Below, piece by piece: positions 24,691 through 35,573 of a stretch of 64,000 bases of DNA (its first letter is position 1; each line of letters opens with the position of its first letter). A program made the position numbers and the translations under genes. The notes below the pieces were generated by a model. That model saw nothing but the letters and a program-made list of their open reading frames with translations, was not told where the DNA came from and ran no database searches. Origin of the DNA: Pseudopyrenochaeta lycopersici (Eukaryota > Ascomycota > Dothideomycetes > Pleosporales > Pseudopyrenochaetaceae); assembly GCA_003313425.1 (NCBI GenBank), contig NHZP01000005.1:496001-560000 (forward strand), written 5' to 3'.

Positions 24691-27600
24691 CGCATACCCG
24701 CAAGTTCTGCACCTGCCATAAACGCTACTTTTTTTTTAAAAAAAAAAAAAAAAAAAGTCCGTCGATCAAGTCTCGCAGAAATGCGCTCTAAAATGGAATC
24801 AAACATCGAATGCTGCCCATAGAGCTCGATGGCATGAGACAGCAAGACCACAGATGTTTTCGAGTCTACAAGTAACGATCACGCAGGGCTGTCTGGTCTA
24901 TAGCCCTTTCACTTTCGTTCATGATACCCTTACATGCATTTTTATGCATTTTCCGTTTAGATGCCCAACAGCGAGCGCAAACTTTGACTTGCATTTTTCC
25001 TCTTGCATTGCTATGGCGTTCATCAGACTAGAACGGAGCGGAGACGCGATATGTCTCCTGGAGACACATTTCGGCTGGAACTTTGTTGGGACACTGTGTG
25101 GATAGATGCATATGGCGCCGCTGCTGCCTGGACTAGCCTGTCACAAGGGATGTTCGGACTTGAGCGGTTCAATTCAAAATTCTCCTGATATCATTCTTGT
25201 TTCCATGACCCCAGTCACTCATCAAACGTCGCGTCATTCTCAAGCCCAGAACTTAATTTCCAACCGTTGTCATTGTCACACTGTCACTTCATTCGGGGTT
25301 CGCGTGGCAAAACGTCAAGCCAAAGTGACCAACCCGGTCGGGATGATAGTCTGAGACTCCGGTTGTTTAGTGGGAGGCCTTATTTCCTCGACAAGGCTGA
25401 TTCGTGACGGCCCCATCCACTCGAGTGGCCCGTGGCCCTCCACGAAACCCTGTTACCGATGGAAGGATTCCCCCGCGAATGAAGACTCGCCTGTCATTTA
25501 CGCGATGAGTGGTTGTCTTCATCCGTAGACATGTGCCTGCATGCAAGATGGAATGTTCTGCGATCAGGGCAATTGCCGCTCCGTCTGCAACCATGCGGGT
25601 GGACGCAAAGACACCTGCCCGTTGCAGCAGGCTTTCAGGATTGGGGATTTGAAGTTATTGTCACTATACGAGAAAGGGCAGTGCGCGGCAATGCACTCTT
25701 TGCGTGTTGGTGGCTATGGTCATGGTTTAACAACAGCCATGTTGTTTCACCTCTTGGGACGAGTATGGGCTTACGGTCAGACCTGCATGCGATGAATCTA
25801 TAGGGGAATATTACGTTGGACAATCACCGTTGACCGATCTTCCAATGGAATCTTCTTTGGAAAACGTGTGGAAGAGTTGGGCGTCAAAGCGGTTCCATCC
25901 CGCCAGCTTACACAATCAATCGTAGGCATGATTGAAGTCAACTTGTTGCTACCTCTGCGTTCATCGACCGAATCCTTTCAGAGTTGTCTGCCACTTTCGA
26001 AATTATAACCGCTCATCCCCGAGCTAGTGCGCGCTGCACGACGACATCATAGAATGCCCGCAACATCACATCCTTCACATGATTCGCTTATATTGGCAAG
26101 AGTTTCGCAGCCTGTTATTACTTGTGCCAATGCAAGCTTACAGCATAGACTCTGGGCGGCAATCCTACGGCCTTGTCACAACGCCGTTGATGCGGCCGTT
26201 TAAGCAGCTTTCCACGCGACGTCCTGGTCGAGGATTACGTGTGGCCAGGGTTCTGGTCACACCCCACATGAATCACTTTTCTCTCAGGCCTGCATACCGC
26301 GATTGCGGTCGTTGGGCTCGCGTGGTGGAATTTTCCGAATGGGCCCTTTGGAAAGCCACAATATGCCTGCCACTGTCATGTTGAGTTTGACAAACTGTGA
26401 GAACTCACATGGCCATGCTTTCGACAATTTTGAGTGCCCCCCTGCGCCACCGGTGAAGAAATGGACTTCTTTCTTCAGCGTCTTAAGCGGATGTGGGTTA
26501 AATCTACCCCACTTGGTCGACGGTAGCGTACCCAGCGTTGAGTAGATCCCCTGGATCACGCTAGCTCAAACCCTCATCTCTTCACTCTCCACTTCTACGC
26601 GCCCCCAAAATGGCCCCCATCATCTGATCTAAATTGGTCAAATTGCGCTTAGGTCTCGCTTGATCTTGAACTGCGACAATGCGCAATCAGCCAACCACTT
26701 TTATCCGACCTCGCTGCGATCAAAGCGCGGTTGTGATCCTCCAAAGCCGCCTCGACAGGGATAGCCGACGGTTCGGGAATGCTTTTCGACTTCTCTATCC
26801 CTTGACGACACAACCATGTTTGCCTCGATCATCCCTGCATGCGTACTGACCCTCTATTGACGTGGCCATGGGTGCCATCGAGCTCCAAATGGCATTCCTT
26901 CAATGAGACGGATAACTGACCAATTGCCCGATGATGCGCTCCGGGCGGTCGTCTACGCCGTCGCCGTCCCACCCGCTAGTCTCATTCTCAGATCTTCTGA
27001 TGTACACTTCAGTCCACAATTTTTCACAAGTCCCAAATCGAACTACGCTCGCCCGTCACATAGGTTCCACGCATCGTCGGAAATAATCGTCCGAGAGTCA
27101 AACTAAGCCGTCACTCCGCATCATTATGGGTCCTTCATCCATCCATTTTTTTTAATGCGTTCTCGAACCCATGGTACGATAAGTCGACTCACTATATATC
27201 CTTCACTTGAGCACAGTCAAGTCCCGCAGCTACAGCAGCTCCACAGTTTGCCAGCTAGCAACGCAATAGCGGACACTTGCTGACGAATAGCGGAATCACA
27301 TGGCCTTTGGTTGAGCAACCGGCACACAAGTCTCTCTTGTGCCTTTCCACTAACCCAGAATTACTCTTTCGCACACTGCCGGTCGAACCCTTCGATGCCA
27401 GCTCTTTGTTTGGCCAACGTACGACTGTCCCGTCCGCTAAGGAATGCTGCAGCTTGCGATTTCAAATCCTGGCAGCCATCACCGCCCCCAAAACGCAACT
27501 TATTTGCAATGCAGTACATTGAGTTTGGCTCTAGAAGGGCGCTTGATGCCCACTCCTGAATGGCTTACCTGAGGGAACATGCATGCGAGTTTTCCTTCCT

Positions 27601-28017
27601 GCATGTGGCCAATCGGACCGATTGAGGTCTACCAAACTATGAACATACGCCATGCCACAACTCACAAGAGCAGTATACTACTTCGGACGCTGAGTTCAAC
27701 TTGGAGCAGCTCTGGAATAGAAGATAATAACATTTGGCAGCCTGTCTAATTGGACAGCAGCGAAACTGACCAGTAAAATGTGAGGATCTTATCGCGATGG
27801 AGCTTTTCCGCCTTGAGGTTTTTGCCCGCACCACAACGACGAAGCCGCGTCACTCATGGCTTGAAGAGCGATCGTGAGAAATTTGAACGCGTACACTGCT
27901 ATCGTAGGTCCTGTTCAGTTTTTCCCATTCTTATTGCTCTCCAGTCTCATCATAATGGTCACTGAGGTCCTCATCGCTGTCTGAAAGCGCGAGACTGGAG
28001 ACCTACATGCCTTCAAA
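24691..28017. other. Gene-poor stretch, 3.3 kb
   Basis: No supported gene. It begins with the 3' flank of the zinc-finger gene and a homopolymer pair (T9 then A19). The remainder holds only short frames. Confidence 0.4.
24729..24756. repeat. T9-A19 homopolymer pair
   Basis: Nine T followed directly by nineteen A, an AT-only inverted tract about 40 bp past the zinc-finger stop codon. It could mark a poly-A-tailed insertion or simply be slippage; I see no flanking target duplication. Confidence 0.9.
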
Positions 28018-29940
28018 ATGCGCATCACGACACTCAGTATCCCCCTCTCTGCATCCTGTTTTCTTTCTGTTACCTCGGCGACTTTAGATCAATCAAAAGC
28101 GCACAATGCAAACCACGTTTTCAATGCAGTTCATTCCTCCATGCGACAATGGGGTTCATCACTTAACCACAATGGCATGTCTTTCTTCCTGGCAACAGTG
28201 CCTGCTGGAACGCAGCTCTACCATGGCACTCCAAAACAGGAGCCAATAGAAGGCATGGAATGGCTCGCTTTCGAGCCTGAACATGCATTAATCTTTGCAC
28301 GACCAAGGCGAGGAGGACCACCAGGCGATGGAAATAGACCGCCAAAAGATGGCGAAGGCCCTGGGGACCATGGTGCCCTGCGAGGTTGGGAACACGAACG
28401 CCCTTCATTAGGCCACCCAGAGTCGGACCACGGCTCCGGCCACGAGCTACCTCCAGCGCCACCACATGGTAACAAACCGGGCCCGAAACCAAAACGTCCA
28501 AATCACACTGATCCAATACCTCCCCATCATCCTCACGATCCGCCACCTCATGACGGCCGACCTCCGCCACCAGGACGTTGGCCTCAGCCGCCGAAGCATC
28601 ATGAACCTCCTCCACCGCCACCCCCAGGTCATCGCGAGCCTCGGCCGCCTCCACCGCCCCAACACCACGAACGGAGACGAGACTCACAGCAACCTTTCCA
28701 GCTGGACGACTCAACGAAGGACTCCAACGTGGGATATCTGCATACTTACATCCCCAAACACCCTCTCCGCTTACTCTATATCGATGGCCTCTCAGCAGGC
28801 AAGACCAGCAACGGTACTCTCGACACACAAGATATGCTTCTCCTGAACCTTACAGAAACTGGTGGTCCCATGGGCGGCGAGTTTAATCGCGCCATTGGCA
28901 TGTGTAATCTCACATCCACCCTATGGGAAGGAACTATCGATGGTATATTGCGCATGGAGGGTGGCTTCGAGATTATTCTTTGCGACTTCGCAAAACATTT
29001 GGAAAGGGTAGACAACATTGCCGTTACGGAAGGTGATAGTCATGGCGGCGGACCAGGAGGAATACTCGGCGGGTGGCAGTACCTCAAAGCCATCACGGCG
29101 CGATACCATGGCATTGGAGGCGAGAGGGTATCAATTGACTACGAGAATTTTGTCAGCGTCTTTGCCTATCCGAATGTGGAGGATCTATTCACGAATGATG
29201 TACAGTCTGACTACGCTATGCCACGGTTGCAGAACGTCAAGGACTCTGATCTTGTTCGCGTGAAGGATGATATCACTGAGATGATACTGGGCAAGAATTG
29301 GAATGACGAGAAAGAGTCGAGAAACTGGCAATCAGTTGCCGACCTTGTAGTGCAGCGTTACAGCAGTCCGCTACATTATCTACACACAGATGACCTGGTT
29401 CGAAAGGATAAGAATGCGCTCGCAACGTACCTCGCTACGCTCCTCCGCCCCTTTATCGACTTCACAGCTCGCAACGCAACACTGGAAACTCAGCGCTGTG
29501 TTTCACAATTCATACCAGCACTTCCTACTCCTCCTCAACTTGCCTCATCGCTGGCGCACCGCGCACTTCACGTTGTCACGAGTCGTATCTGCGACGCCCT
29601 CCTCACCTCACTAGCTATCGCGTCCTCGCCGACGCCGCACTCCTCGTTCACATCGGTCTATGCGTCCCACGCTGCCGAAGCCATCGACGAACTTGTCGAG
29701 TACTTGCAGTGGACAACATGGAAGCAATGCAGCGTGTGCGCCGATGAGGAGGTGTGCTTCGTCCCTATCTGGCCGATGGGTAGCCATGAAGACCATGCAA
29801 AGCCGCAGTGTCGAAATGAAGAAGACGCCCGTGGGAGAATGGGTTATTGGGGATCTGGATGGGGGAGAGGGCCACCAAGAGAGGGCGATGGCGAAAGGGG
29901 ACACGGCAAGGAGAGGCTAAGCAGTGAGCAAGTGGTATAA
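28018..29940 (+). CDS. Secreted protein with His/Pro-rich insert, possible ADP-ribosyltransferase-like fold
   Basis: A single exon of 640 residues. A signal peptide is likely (MRITTLSIPLSASCFLSVTS). Residues 52-94 read GMSFFLATVP, LYHGT and EWLAFEPEHALIFA. A 130-residue disordered insert rich in Pro, His and Gly (about 96-226) interrupts the domain, which resumes with GYLHTY and PLRLLYIDG (about 239-257). This order (Y-H-G-T, then W-x-A-F followed by a helix, then a strand in front of a P-L-R-L-L strand) resembles small ADP-ribosyltransferases; that is my inference, not an established assignment. Several Cys and NxS/T sites fit secretion. I recall similar proteins in other ascomycetes annotated only as hypothetical. 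Function unknown. Confidence 0.75.
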   Translation: MRITTLSIPLSASCFLSVTSATLDQSKAHNANHVFNAVHSSMRQWGSSLNHNGMSFFLATVPAGTQLYHGTPKQEPIEGMEWLAFEPEHALIFARPRRGGPPGDGNRPPKDGEGPGDHGALRGWEHERPSLGHPESDHGSGHELPPAPPHGNKPGPKPKRPNHTDPIPPHHPHDPPPHDGRPPPPGRWPQPPKHHEPPPPPPPGHREPRPPPPPQHHERRRDSQQPFQLDDSTKDSNVGYLHTYIPKHPLRLLYIDGLSAGKTSNGTLDTQDMLLLNLTETGGPMGGEFNRAIGMCNLTSTLWEGTIDGILRMEGGFEIILCDFAKHLERVDNIAVTEGDSHGGGPGGILGGWQYLKAITARYHGIGGERVSIDYENFVSVFAYPNVEDLFTNDVQSDYAMPRLQNVKDSDLVRVKDDITEMILGKNWNDEKESRNWQSVADLVVQRYSSPLHYLHTDDLVRKDKNALATYLATLLRPFIDFTARNATLETQRCVSQFIPALPTPPQLASSLAHRALHVVTSRICDALLTSLAIASSPTPHSSFTSVYASHAAEAIDELVEYLQWTTWKQCSVCADEEVCFVPIWPMGSHEDHAKPQCRNEEDARGRMGYWGSGWGRGPPREGDGERGHGKERLSSEQVV

Positions 29941-31738
29941 TGCGACAGTCAGAGGAGAGAGAAATTTGAGTTTTAGGGCAGCTTGTGGCTGTTAGGTCAA
30001 AGTCTCATAACTATCATCATCATGCTTGACCCAATTCGTTGCCTGAAATCTTTGGTCATGGGGAATTGTTGATGACTGTCCTTGAAAGATGCAACTGCAT
30101 TGCAGTTGTCATGCCACGTCTGCTGAACATGCATACTCGTCATTTGCCTATCCAAGAATTCGATCATGATCTCATTACCAGTCGACGTCCCAAAGCTGTG
30201 CCGCACACAATAGTCAATCCACATACCCACGCATCGGGCCCGGAGATAACTCCGCTCGAGGGCCATTCCGCGAACCTGCCAATGGGGATCTTTAGCGAAT
30301 ACCGGTTCTAGCGCAAACACGTGCTTTGCCCATCAAAGCACCACAAGCCTCGTCCGGACCCACAAACTTCGAGAACTTCGCTCACACCGACAGAAGCGAC
30401 GATCTTTCCGTTCATGGAAGGGCTCAGCTGCTCGACAATTCCTGCCAGCGTCGCTGAAAGGTGGATCTCCCAATCGCCACGGATCAACATGTCGCTGTGG
30501 CCGAACCGCGATCGACAAAAGCTGGTACGCTTTCCACACACCGGTCCACCATGAACAAAGAGGTGCTGGTGTTGATCATGGTGTCAGAACCGCTAAGGCG
30601 GTGTCGATGGGGACTACTCTAACTTAGCATCCGTCCCAGAGGCCCTAGAGCTGGGATTGGATCGCCATACTGACTCTGTTCGGTTAAGAACGATGGCTTA
30701 CTGTATCAGGGTGTCATCGGCGGTTTGGCAGCGCGACTCCTGCGGCTATGTCTGAATAACTTGTGCATTTTCTGAGTCGAGTAGCGCACCTTGTGTGCTA
30801 AGCCAGGTTCACATCACATTGCATACAGACAATCAGCTCACCTGATAATTTGCAATGCTAAGAAGGAGGGGAGGGGTGTGTGTCTGTGTGGAGGGACCCA
30901 GAAAGCAACCCGTCACCACCGCCATGCAAGTCTCCGAGGAACCTCATTCGCACCCTGCAGCAGCCTCAGTCCCAGGGATCTGACAAATCTCAGACAGACT
31001 GTGCCGCAATGTAAACCTCTGATGCAATTCGACCTGTTTAGGGATGCTGTGCATCGGAGACTTTCTGCTGACACCATGTCGCTCCTCGGAGACCAATGGT
31101 GAGAGTCTTCCGAACCTTGTCGGTATGACTCAGCAGAGTCGGATGGTCGGTGCAAGTCCGACCCGCCAGGGGGGGGGCGCGGCTCTACTGGGATGGACCT
31201 GGCATGCAAGGAGTTACGCGAAATAGTGAAATTGATGGAAATCAGCCTTGTGCGATTGCAATGTATGTGTTGTTCCATAGCTGGGACCAGGGGGGGTCAC
31301 GATAGATTTATCGAACCCTTGGCTGCGAATTTCCTTTGCGATCTATTCTTAACGACGGGTTCGCGGGACACCGCCTTCATCATCTTTTAAACCCTGCCTT
31401 AGTTTCGACGATGCTACTTGTATTCGAATGCTTCGCCCGGCGCTAGCTGCCGCGCTATATTGTGATCAATCCTGCGGGATCGCAAACGTTTCTCTGGTAG
31501 ACCTAATTTCAAAAGTCCAAGCCTGCCTGTCCGTCCTGCGTTGTGTTCGATAAGGTACAGGGTCAATACAGGCTGGATACATTGCAAGCAATCTCCGAAA
31601 CTAGTAGTATTTTCTTCCTCCAAATCGTGATTCGAAAGGCGGTCATGCTAGATCCGTGCCCGGAAAGGTTATCCACGACAACCGTGTGAAGTCTTGCCTA
31701 CTTGGCTCTCCACCATGGCCACTACCACCTTTCACATG
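29941..31738. other. Gene-poor stretch, 1.8 kb, with a coding-like relic
   Basis: No intact gene. Minus-strand frames at 30308-30541 and 29997-30320 have protein-like composition (for example IRGDWEIHLSATLAGIVEQL and HWQVRGMALERSYLRARCVG) but lie in different frames with a stop between, which suggests a decayed gene. A run of nine G lies near 31170. Confidence 0.35.
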
Positions 31739-32491
31739 TCATCTCGCTTCATGCGCCAGTCCATGCACCGGCGTCGGTGACGGCAGCTCAAGCTGCGCTC
31801 CATGAATGTCTGCCATATGCAAATTGTTCCCTTTGTTGCCGCTCCCATCTTGTACATTCTCTTCTGAGGTGTTGTGATATTTTCGTAAATCTGCTTCCGC
31901 AGCTCGCCGTTTACGTCTCTCCCAGATCCAAAAGACTATGACTATGAGTAGAGGGGTGCCGAGTCCAACACCAAGACCAATCTGTGCTCCACTGTCTCTG
32001 CTGCAGACTTTGTTGCTTGCCCATGGCCTCTGGTCTATATACTGATCTGTAGTATTCTGAATCTTGAACCGTTGTTCAGCGCAACAACTCTCAATGCCTT
32101 TCAGAGGCCCACAGCAGAACTCCCATTCCGGCTGTGTATTATTGCAGAGACCGATATCTTCGCCCTCCAGCCTAAAATATTTGGGACAGTCGCCTCGCCC
32201 ATTGCTACCAATCGCCCAGTCTTTAACAGTGCATCCGCCGACGTAGAGCGTTCCCCATAGTGAGAGGCACAACGTGTCGCCGAGGCAGGTGTCGACGGTA
32301 GCGCAGCAGTGTGAGATTGCTTTGATCGATGGGTCGACACAAGGGCGATGGCCTGGGAGGACTGCGTTCGTCGAGTCGTAGCACGCGCGTGTGTCTAGCT
32401 CGGCAATGCATTGGCGCCCGTATAATGCGATCAGTGTGCAAGCTAAGATGAGACAAAACCGAAAGTAGACAAATAAACAAGTACCACACAT
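31739..32491 (-). CDS. Cysteine-rich single-pass membrane protein
   Basis: One exon of 250 residues. The N terminus is hydrophobic (signal peptide to about residue 28). The ectodomain of about 140 residues contains roughly 17 Cys including three CC pairs (62-63, 126-127, 136-137) and one NxT site (NTT). A transmembrane helix (about 170-190, LLIVIVFWIW) is followed by a strongly basic stop-transfer signal (ERRKRR) and a 55-residue hydrophilic tail. The architecture (signal, Cys-rich outside, one membrane pass, short tail) fits a type I surface protein; I do not recognise the family. It differs from CFEM proteins in Cys spacing and lacks a WSC motif. Confidence 0.75.
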   Translation of the reverse strand: MCGTCLFVYFRFCLILACTLIALYGRQCIAELDTRACYDSTNAVLPGHRPCVDPSIKAISHCCATVDTCLGDTLCLSLWGTLYVGGCTVKDWAIGSNGRGDCPKYFRLEGEDIGLCNNTQPEWEFCCGPLKGIESCCAEQRFKIQNTTDQYIDQRPWASNKVCSRDSGAQIGLGVGLGTPLLIVIVFWIWERRKRRAAEADLRKYHNTSEENVQDGSGNKGNNLHMADIHGAQLELPSPTPVHGLAHEAR

Positions 32492-33642
32492 ATCCTCCTC
32501 AGAGTTTTAATTCACAAAGCAAGAGATAGGGTTGCTGAATGGTGAGCGAGGGCGTTGAAGGTATTAGAATAATAAGGCTGAAGAACCAGAAGTGCATCAA
32601 TGCAGCCACATGCCATGTATGACAATATAGATTAAACGCCACGAGGCCGCCATATCTTACCAAATTGCCGATTCTTAAAGTAACTGAGCCAACCTGAAGT
32701 TTCAAGAATACATGCTGTTGCCCTCAGGGACGATAAGCGCAGTGATATCTGCTGAACTGAGTCGAGACAGTGAAAATGTTTGACATGGTTCGAAATTATG
32801 GCACACATCACATTTGTGGGTGCCTCCCGCGGAATACTAACCCCCCACCCAAAGTGGCCACTGAATAGTATGTGTCAACCGTCAATGTGTGAGAGATAGC
32901 ATGCTGATTGATATTTAGCACGGATATGAAAAGACCAAACGTAACGCATTCATGATGGCGAAGATCAAAATCTGTCATGGTTGGCAAATCGATTTCGAGA
33001 TTGGATTTGTTCAGCAGGTAGAATCAACACTTAAAACAATATAAACATCTTATGTATAGCGACCATGCAGGATTGATATGAACGCGGAAACACGTCTAGA
33101 CAAGCTGCGCGGCCACTGAGAGTATCGACTTGGATTTCGACTGAGAGAGAGAGGTAATGCGAAAGGACAGGTCAGACAAATACTGAAATAGGTGATGGGA
33201 CACGACAAGGCTGAAAATCTGGAAGTGCAAGGTGGAAAACTGCAAAGGTAGCAGGGTTGTCTTGCATGGATGTAGGGGATGGTTGCATTTGCACATAGCA
33301 GGACGATATTTGAAAAGCGTGGGACATGGCAAGATTGATAAACTCTACACTTAATAATGAGCAATAGAAAGACTCAATACAATTGTGCATCCGAAAAGCA
33401 ATTGACGTTCCTTACCAGTCCTTATCAACCTAATCACGTACATGGCCGACCCCTCACCGGGGAGCATGGTGACACAGCAGCTGCTCCACGAGAACCCATT
33501 CTCGTCAATAATAGTTTACAAAACTGTATATAAAGACCTCGTATTCCAGCGCGGGGCCCCAACCATCTTCCCCACACATTCCCTCCATTTTTGGCAGACC
33601 CTCCCTTCCAATCCCCGACTTCAACCCCATCTCGTCAAAGCC
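32492..33642. other. Intergenic, contains TATA box of the next gene
   Basis: No supported gene. Minus-strand frames at 33050-33364 are low-complexity shadows. The right end contains the promoter of the small Thr-tailed protein. Confidence 0.4.
33527..33535 (+). promoter_or_regulatory. TATA box
   Basis: TATATAAAG lies 108 bp before the ATG at 33643. It also lies inside a longer open frame starting at 33442, an argument for the downstream start. Confidence 0.55.
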
Positions 33643-33963
33643 ATGGCTACCCGGGGCGAACGCATGCAAGCAAACTGCAGAATCATCTGGGGTGCCAATA
33701 TGGACTTTGACTTTGAAGAGGAAACAGATGATGACGGATACTATCAGATCTATGTTCGGGAAGATCGCGGTCTTAGCTTTGGTCCATCTCTCACGATGAC
33801 ACCGCTGTATCGTGGATCAGAGACTGCCTGGCGCGAGTTGGATCGTGTGCTGAGGCGCAGCGCTGAGAACGTGCAAAGGGAAAGGCGGGAAAAGGCAGCC
33901 GCAGCAGCAACGACGACGACGACAACAACAACAACAACGACAACAGTAGCTAAGAAGGTTTAG
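33643..33963 (+). CDS. Small acidic protein with polythreonine tail, unknown function
   Basis: The 106-residue reading starts at MATRGERMQ, chosen because a TATA box lies 108 bp upstream and the context is GCCATGG. The frame is open back to an ATG at 33442, so a 173-residue form is possible. The core (ANMDFDFEEETDDDGYYQIY, GLSFGPSLTMTPLYRG, ETAWRELDRVL) looks like a compact alpha/beta fold, followed by a basic coiled segment (RRSAENVQRERREK) and a run of Ala then twelve Thr. I do not recognise the family; no signal peptide in the short form. Confidence 0.6.
   Translation: MATRGERMQANCRIIWGANMDFDFEEETDDDGYYQIYVREDRGLSFGPSLTMTPLYRGSETAWRELDRVLRRSAENVQRERREKAAAAATTTTTTTTTTTTVAKKV
33901..33945 (+). 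repeat. Trinucleotide repeat (GCA / ACG / ACA) coding Ala and Thr
   Basis: A mixed trinucleotide tract inside the coding region encodes the Ala-Thr tail; probably length-variable. Confidence 0.85.
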
Positions 33964-34900
33964 ACGCGGGTGAGAGTGAAGGAACGCAGCGGTGTTTTGC
34001 AGAGAATCGTTCTTTGACAGTTCATGAGTGTCTCTATCGTGGTGGTATATGGTCATTCGTTCCAAAAAGTGTACAGTGTTTGTTCTGGATGTGAAAGGGG
34101 TCGTGTATTTGCCTAGATCCATATAGTCTCATACAACGACATCCACTACATCGAGCTCTGAATAGTCCCTGCTCACTGCTCAGAGTACATTTCTTTCGAA
34201 TCCCGGTGTCCTGATGTGCCATGGTCCCACGCTCACCTCTCAACGTGATTAGGACTTCTGCCGACCTGTCAAGGGCAGTATATCTACTGTACGTGGCATG
34301 CCAGCATCGAACTTGAATTTGGAAGGGGATTGGAGACGAGCATCGACTAGAGGATAGTTCGTATTCGTGGACTTATCAAGGTCACCATAATCGGGGCGAG
34401 AATTGCCTCACAATCAATCTTTAACGAGTCATAACAAGGTCCTATTCGCTGCCTGTTCGTTTCGTTTTCCGTAAGATGCTTGTCGTCAGTTTCGAGTCTG
34501 ACGGCTTGTTGAGAAGATTTCGACAGTCTAAACCACCATAATAAGACCATATTTTGATTACTTGGAACGCATTGCCGAACGTGCTTGAGAAACACGACCA
34601 ATGAAAGCGGTAGTCCTAGACTGTACTGGCGAACAAATCAATGAACTAGGGCAGTTCGTGGCCCTTAATACCTTGAATATGTTTCTTCAAGGCGCATCAG
34701 GTCGTGCTTCATGGTGCTGCAGTATGGTGGTCCATATTTCGAGTTCGAGATTGGATTGGCGGCTAGATAGATCGACCTCGAGGTGTTCTCGAATAGGCTA
34801 TAAGTGTGGGAATAGTTCCATAAAGACGGCATATGGTATAAGTTTCAGGTCCACTGAGCAAGTCTGGGTCGCGTGTGATGTTCTTGGACTTGACTCATTG
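33964..34900. other. Intergenic, nothing recognised
   Basis: Includes the 3' flanks of two convergent genes. A 148-codon plus-strand frame at 34601-35047 is antisense to the PPxY gene and is rejected. Confidence 0.4.
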
Positions 34901-35312
34901 TCAACCCGGGAAGTCGTCCATGCTATCAGGTGCGCTGATGACCCTGTAGAACCCATATATGATGGTGACAAAGACAAAGACAACGAGAGATTGTCCAACC
35001 CATTCAGGCAGCGACCGATCTGTCGCTTCCACTTCACTGCTCGCTAATGTCGATGCGTCAGAGTATGCCCTGAAGGCGCCGTAATCCGGTGGCGGGCCAA
35101 CAAGTAGCGGTGCGGTTTCTGAGCCGGTCGCATCGTCATAGGATGGCGGTGGGTAGTCTGGTAGCGGTTCGTGATGTGAATCATGGTGGTGGTGATGATG
35201 GTCGTCTATCGGCGGGGCATGCGGAACGTCGTGTGAAGCAAACTGGCGTTGTTAGCTGGATCGCTCTGTAACACGGGCTGCAAAGAGGACTAACCGAATG
35301 TGAGGTATCCAT
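34901..35312 (-). CDS. Small PPxY-motif single-pass membrane protein (candidate Nedd4/Rsp5 ligase adaptor)
   Basis: Exon 1 (35295-35312) encodes MDTSHS; a 52-bp intron (GTTAGT, GCTAAC, CGCCAG) leads to exon 2 (34901-35242), for 119 residues. The long exon has only one late ATG, so simple ORF searches miss it. The protein has a His run (about 21-26), then PPPSYDD and PPPDYGA, two PPxY-type ligands for WW domains, and then one hydrophobic helix near the C terminus (SLVVFVFVTIIYGFY) with a short acidic end (DSMDDFPG). Small membrane proteins with PPxY motifs commonly recruit Rsp5/Nedd4 ubiquitin ligases (for example Ndfip and yeast adaptors); that role here is inference. It is divergent from DOP1, 261 bp apart. 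The splice signals, codon structure and motif content make a chance frame unlikely. Confidence 0.78.
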
Positions 35313-35573
35313 GGCGTCCCCAGAAGACCACTTAGAAGGGCTTTGTTAGGATCCCATGCTCTGGACGTGGTGTCGTGTGCGGGTCGCGTCATCGGCATGT
35401 GAATGATGATGCGCACGGAGCTTTGTTTTACCGAAGGTATTCGTGTCGGATTGCGACTCTCTGTAGTTTCAACAGCAGGCAGCAGACATGGGCCTTGATT
35501 AGTTCTACTTCAAACAGCATGTCTGTTACTCTGCATATACTATACGGACAAGTCATCGCCTGCCAGACACAGC
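35313..35573. promoter_or_regulatory. Divergent promoter region, PPxY gene / DOP1
   Basis: The 261 bp between two opposed start codons must drive both genes. No TATA box identified. Confidence 0.5.

Noticed and set aside
28783..28809. P-loop-like GLSAGKTS in the secreted protein
   Set aside because: Spacing is one residue short of GxxxxGK[ST] and the surrounding sequence lacks other P-loop NTPase motifs.
34190..34215. tRNA T-loop-like TTCGAATCC
   Set aside because: The flanking bases do not form a T stem and no acceptor, D or anticodon arm could be drawn.
34601..35047. 148-codon plus-strand frame
   Set aside because: Lies antisense to the better supported PPxY gene and has no recognisable features.
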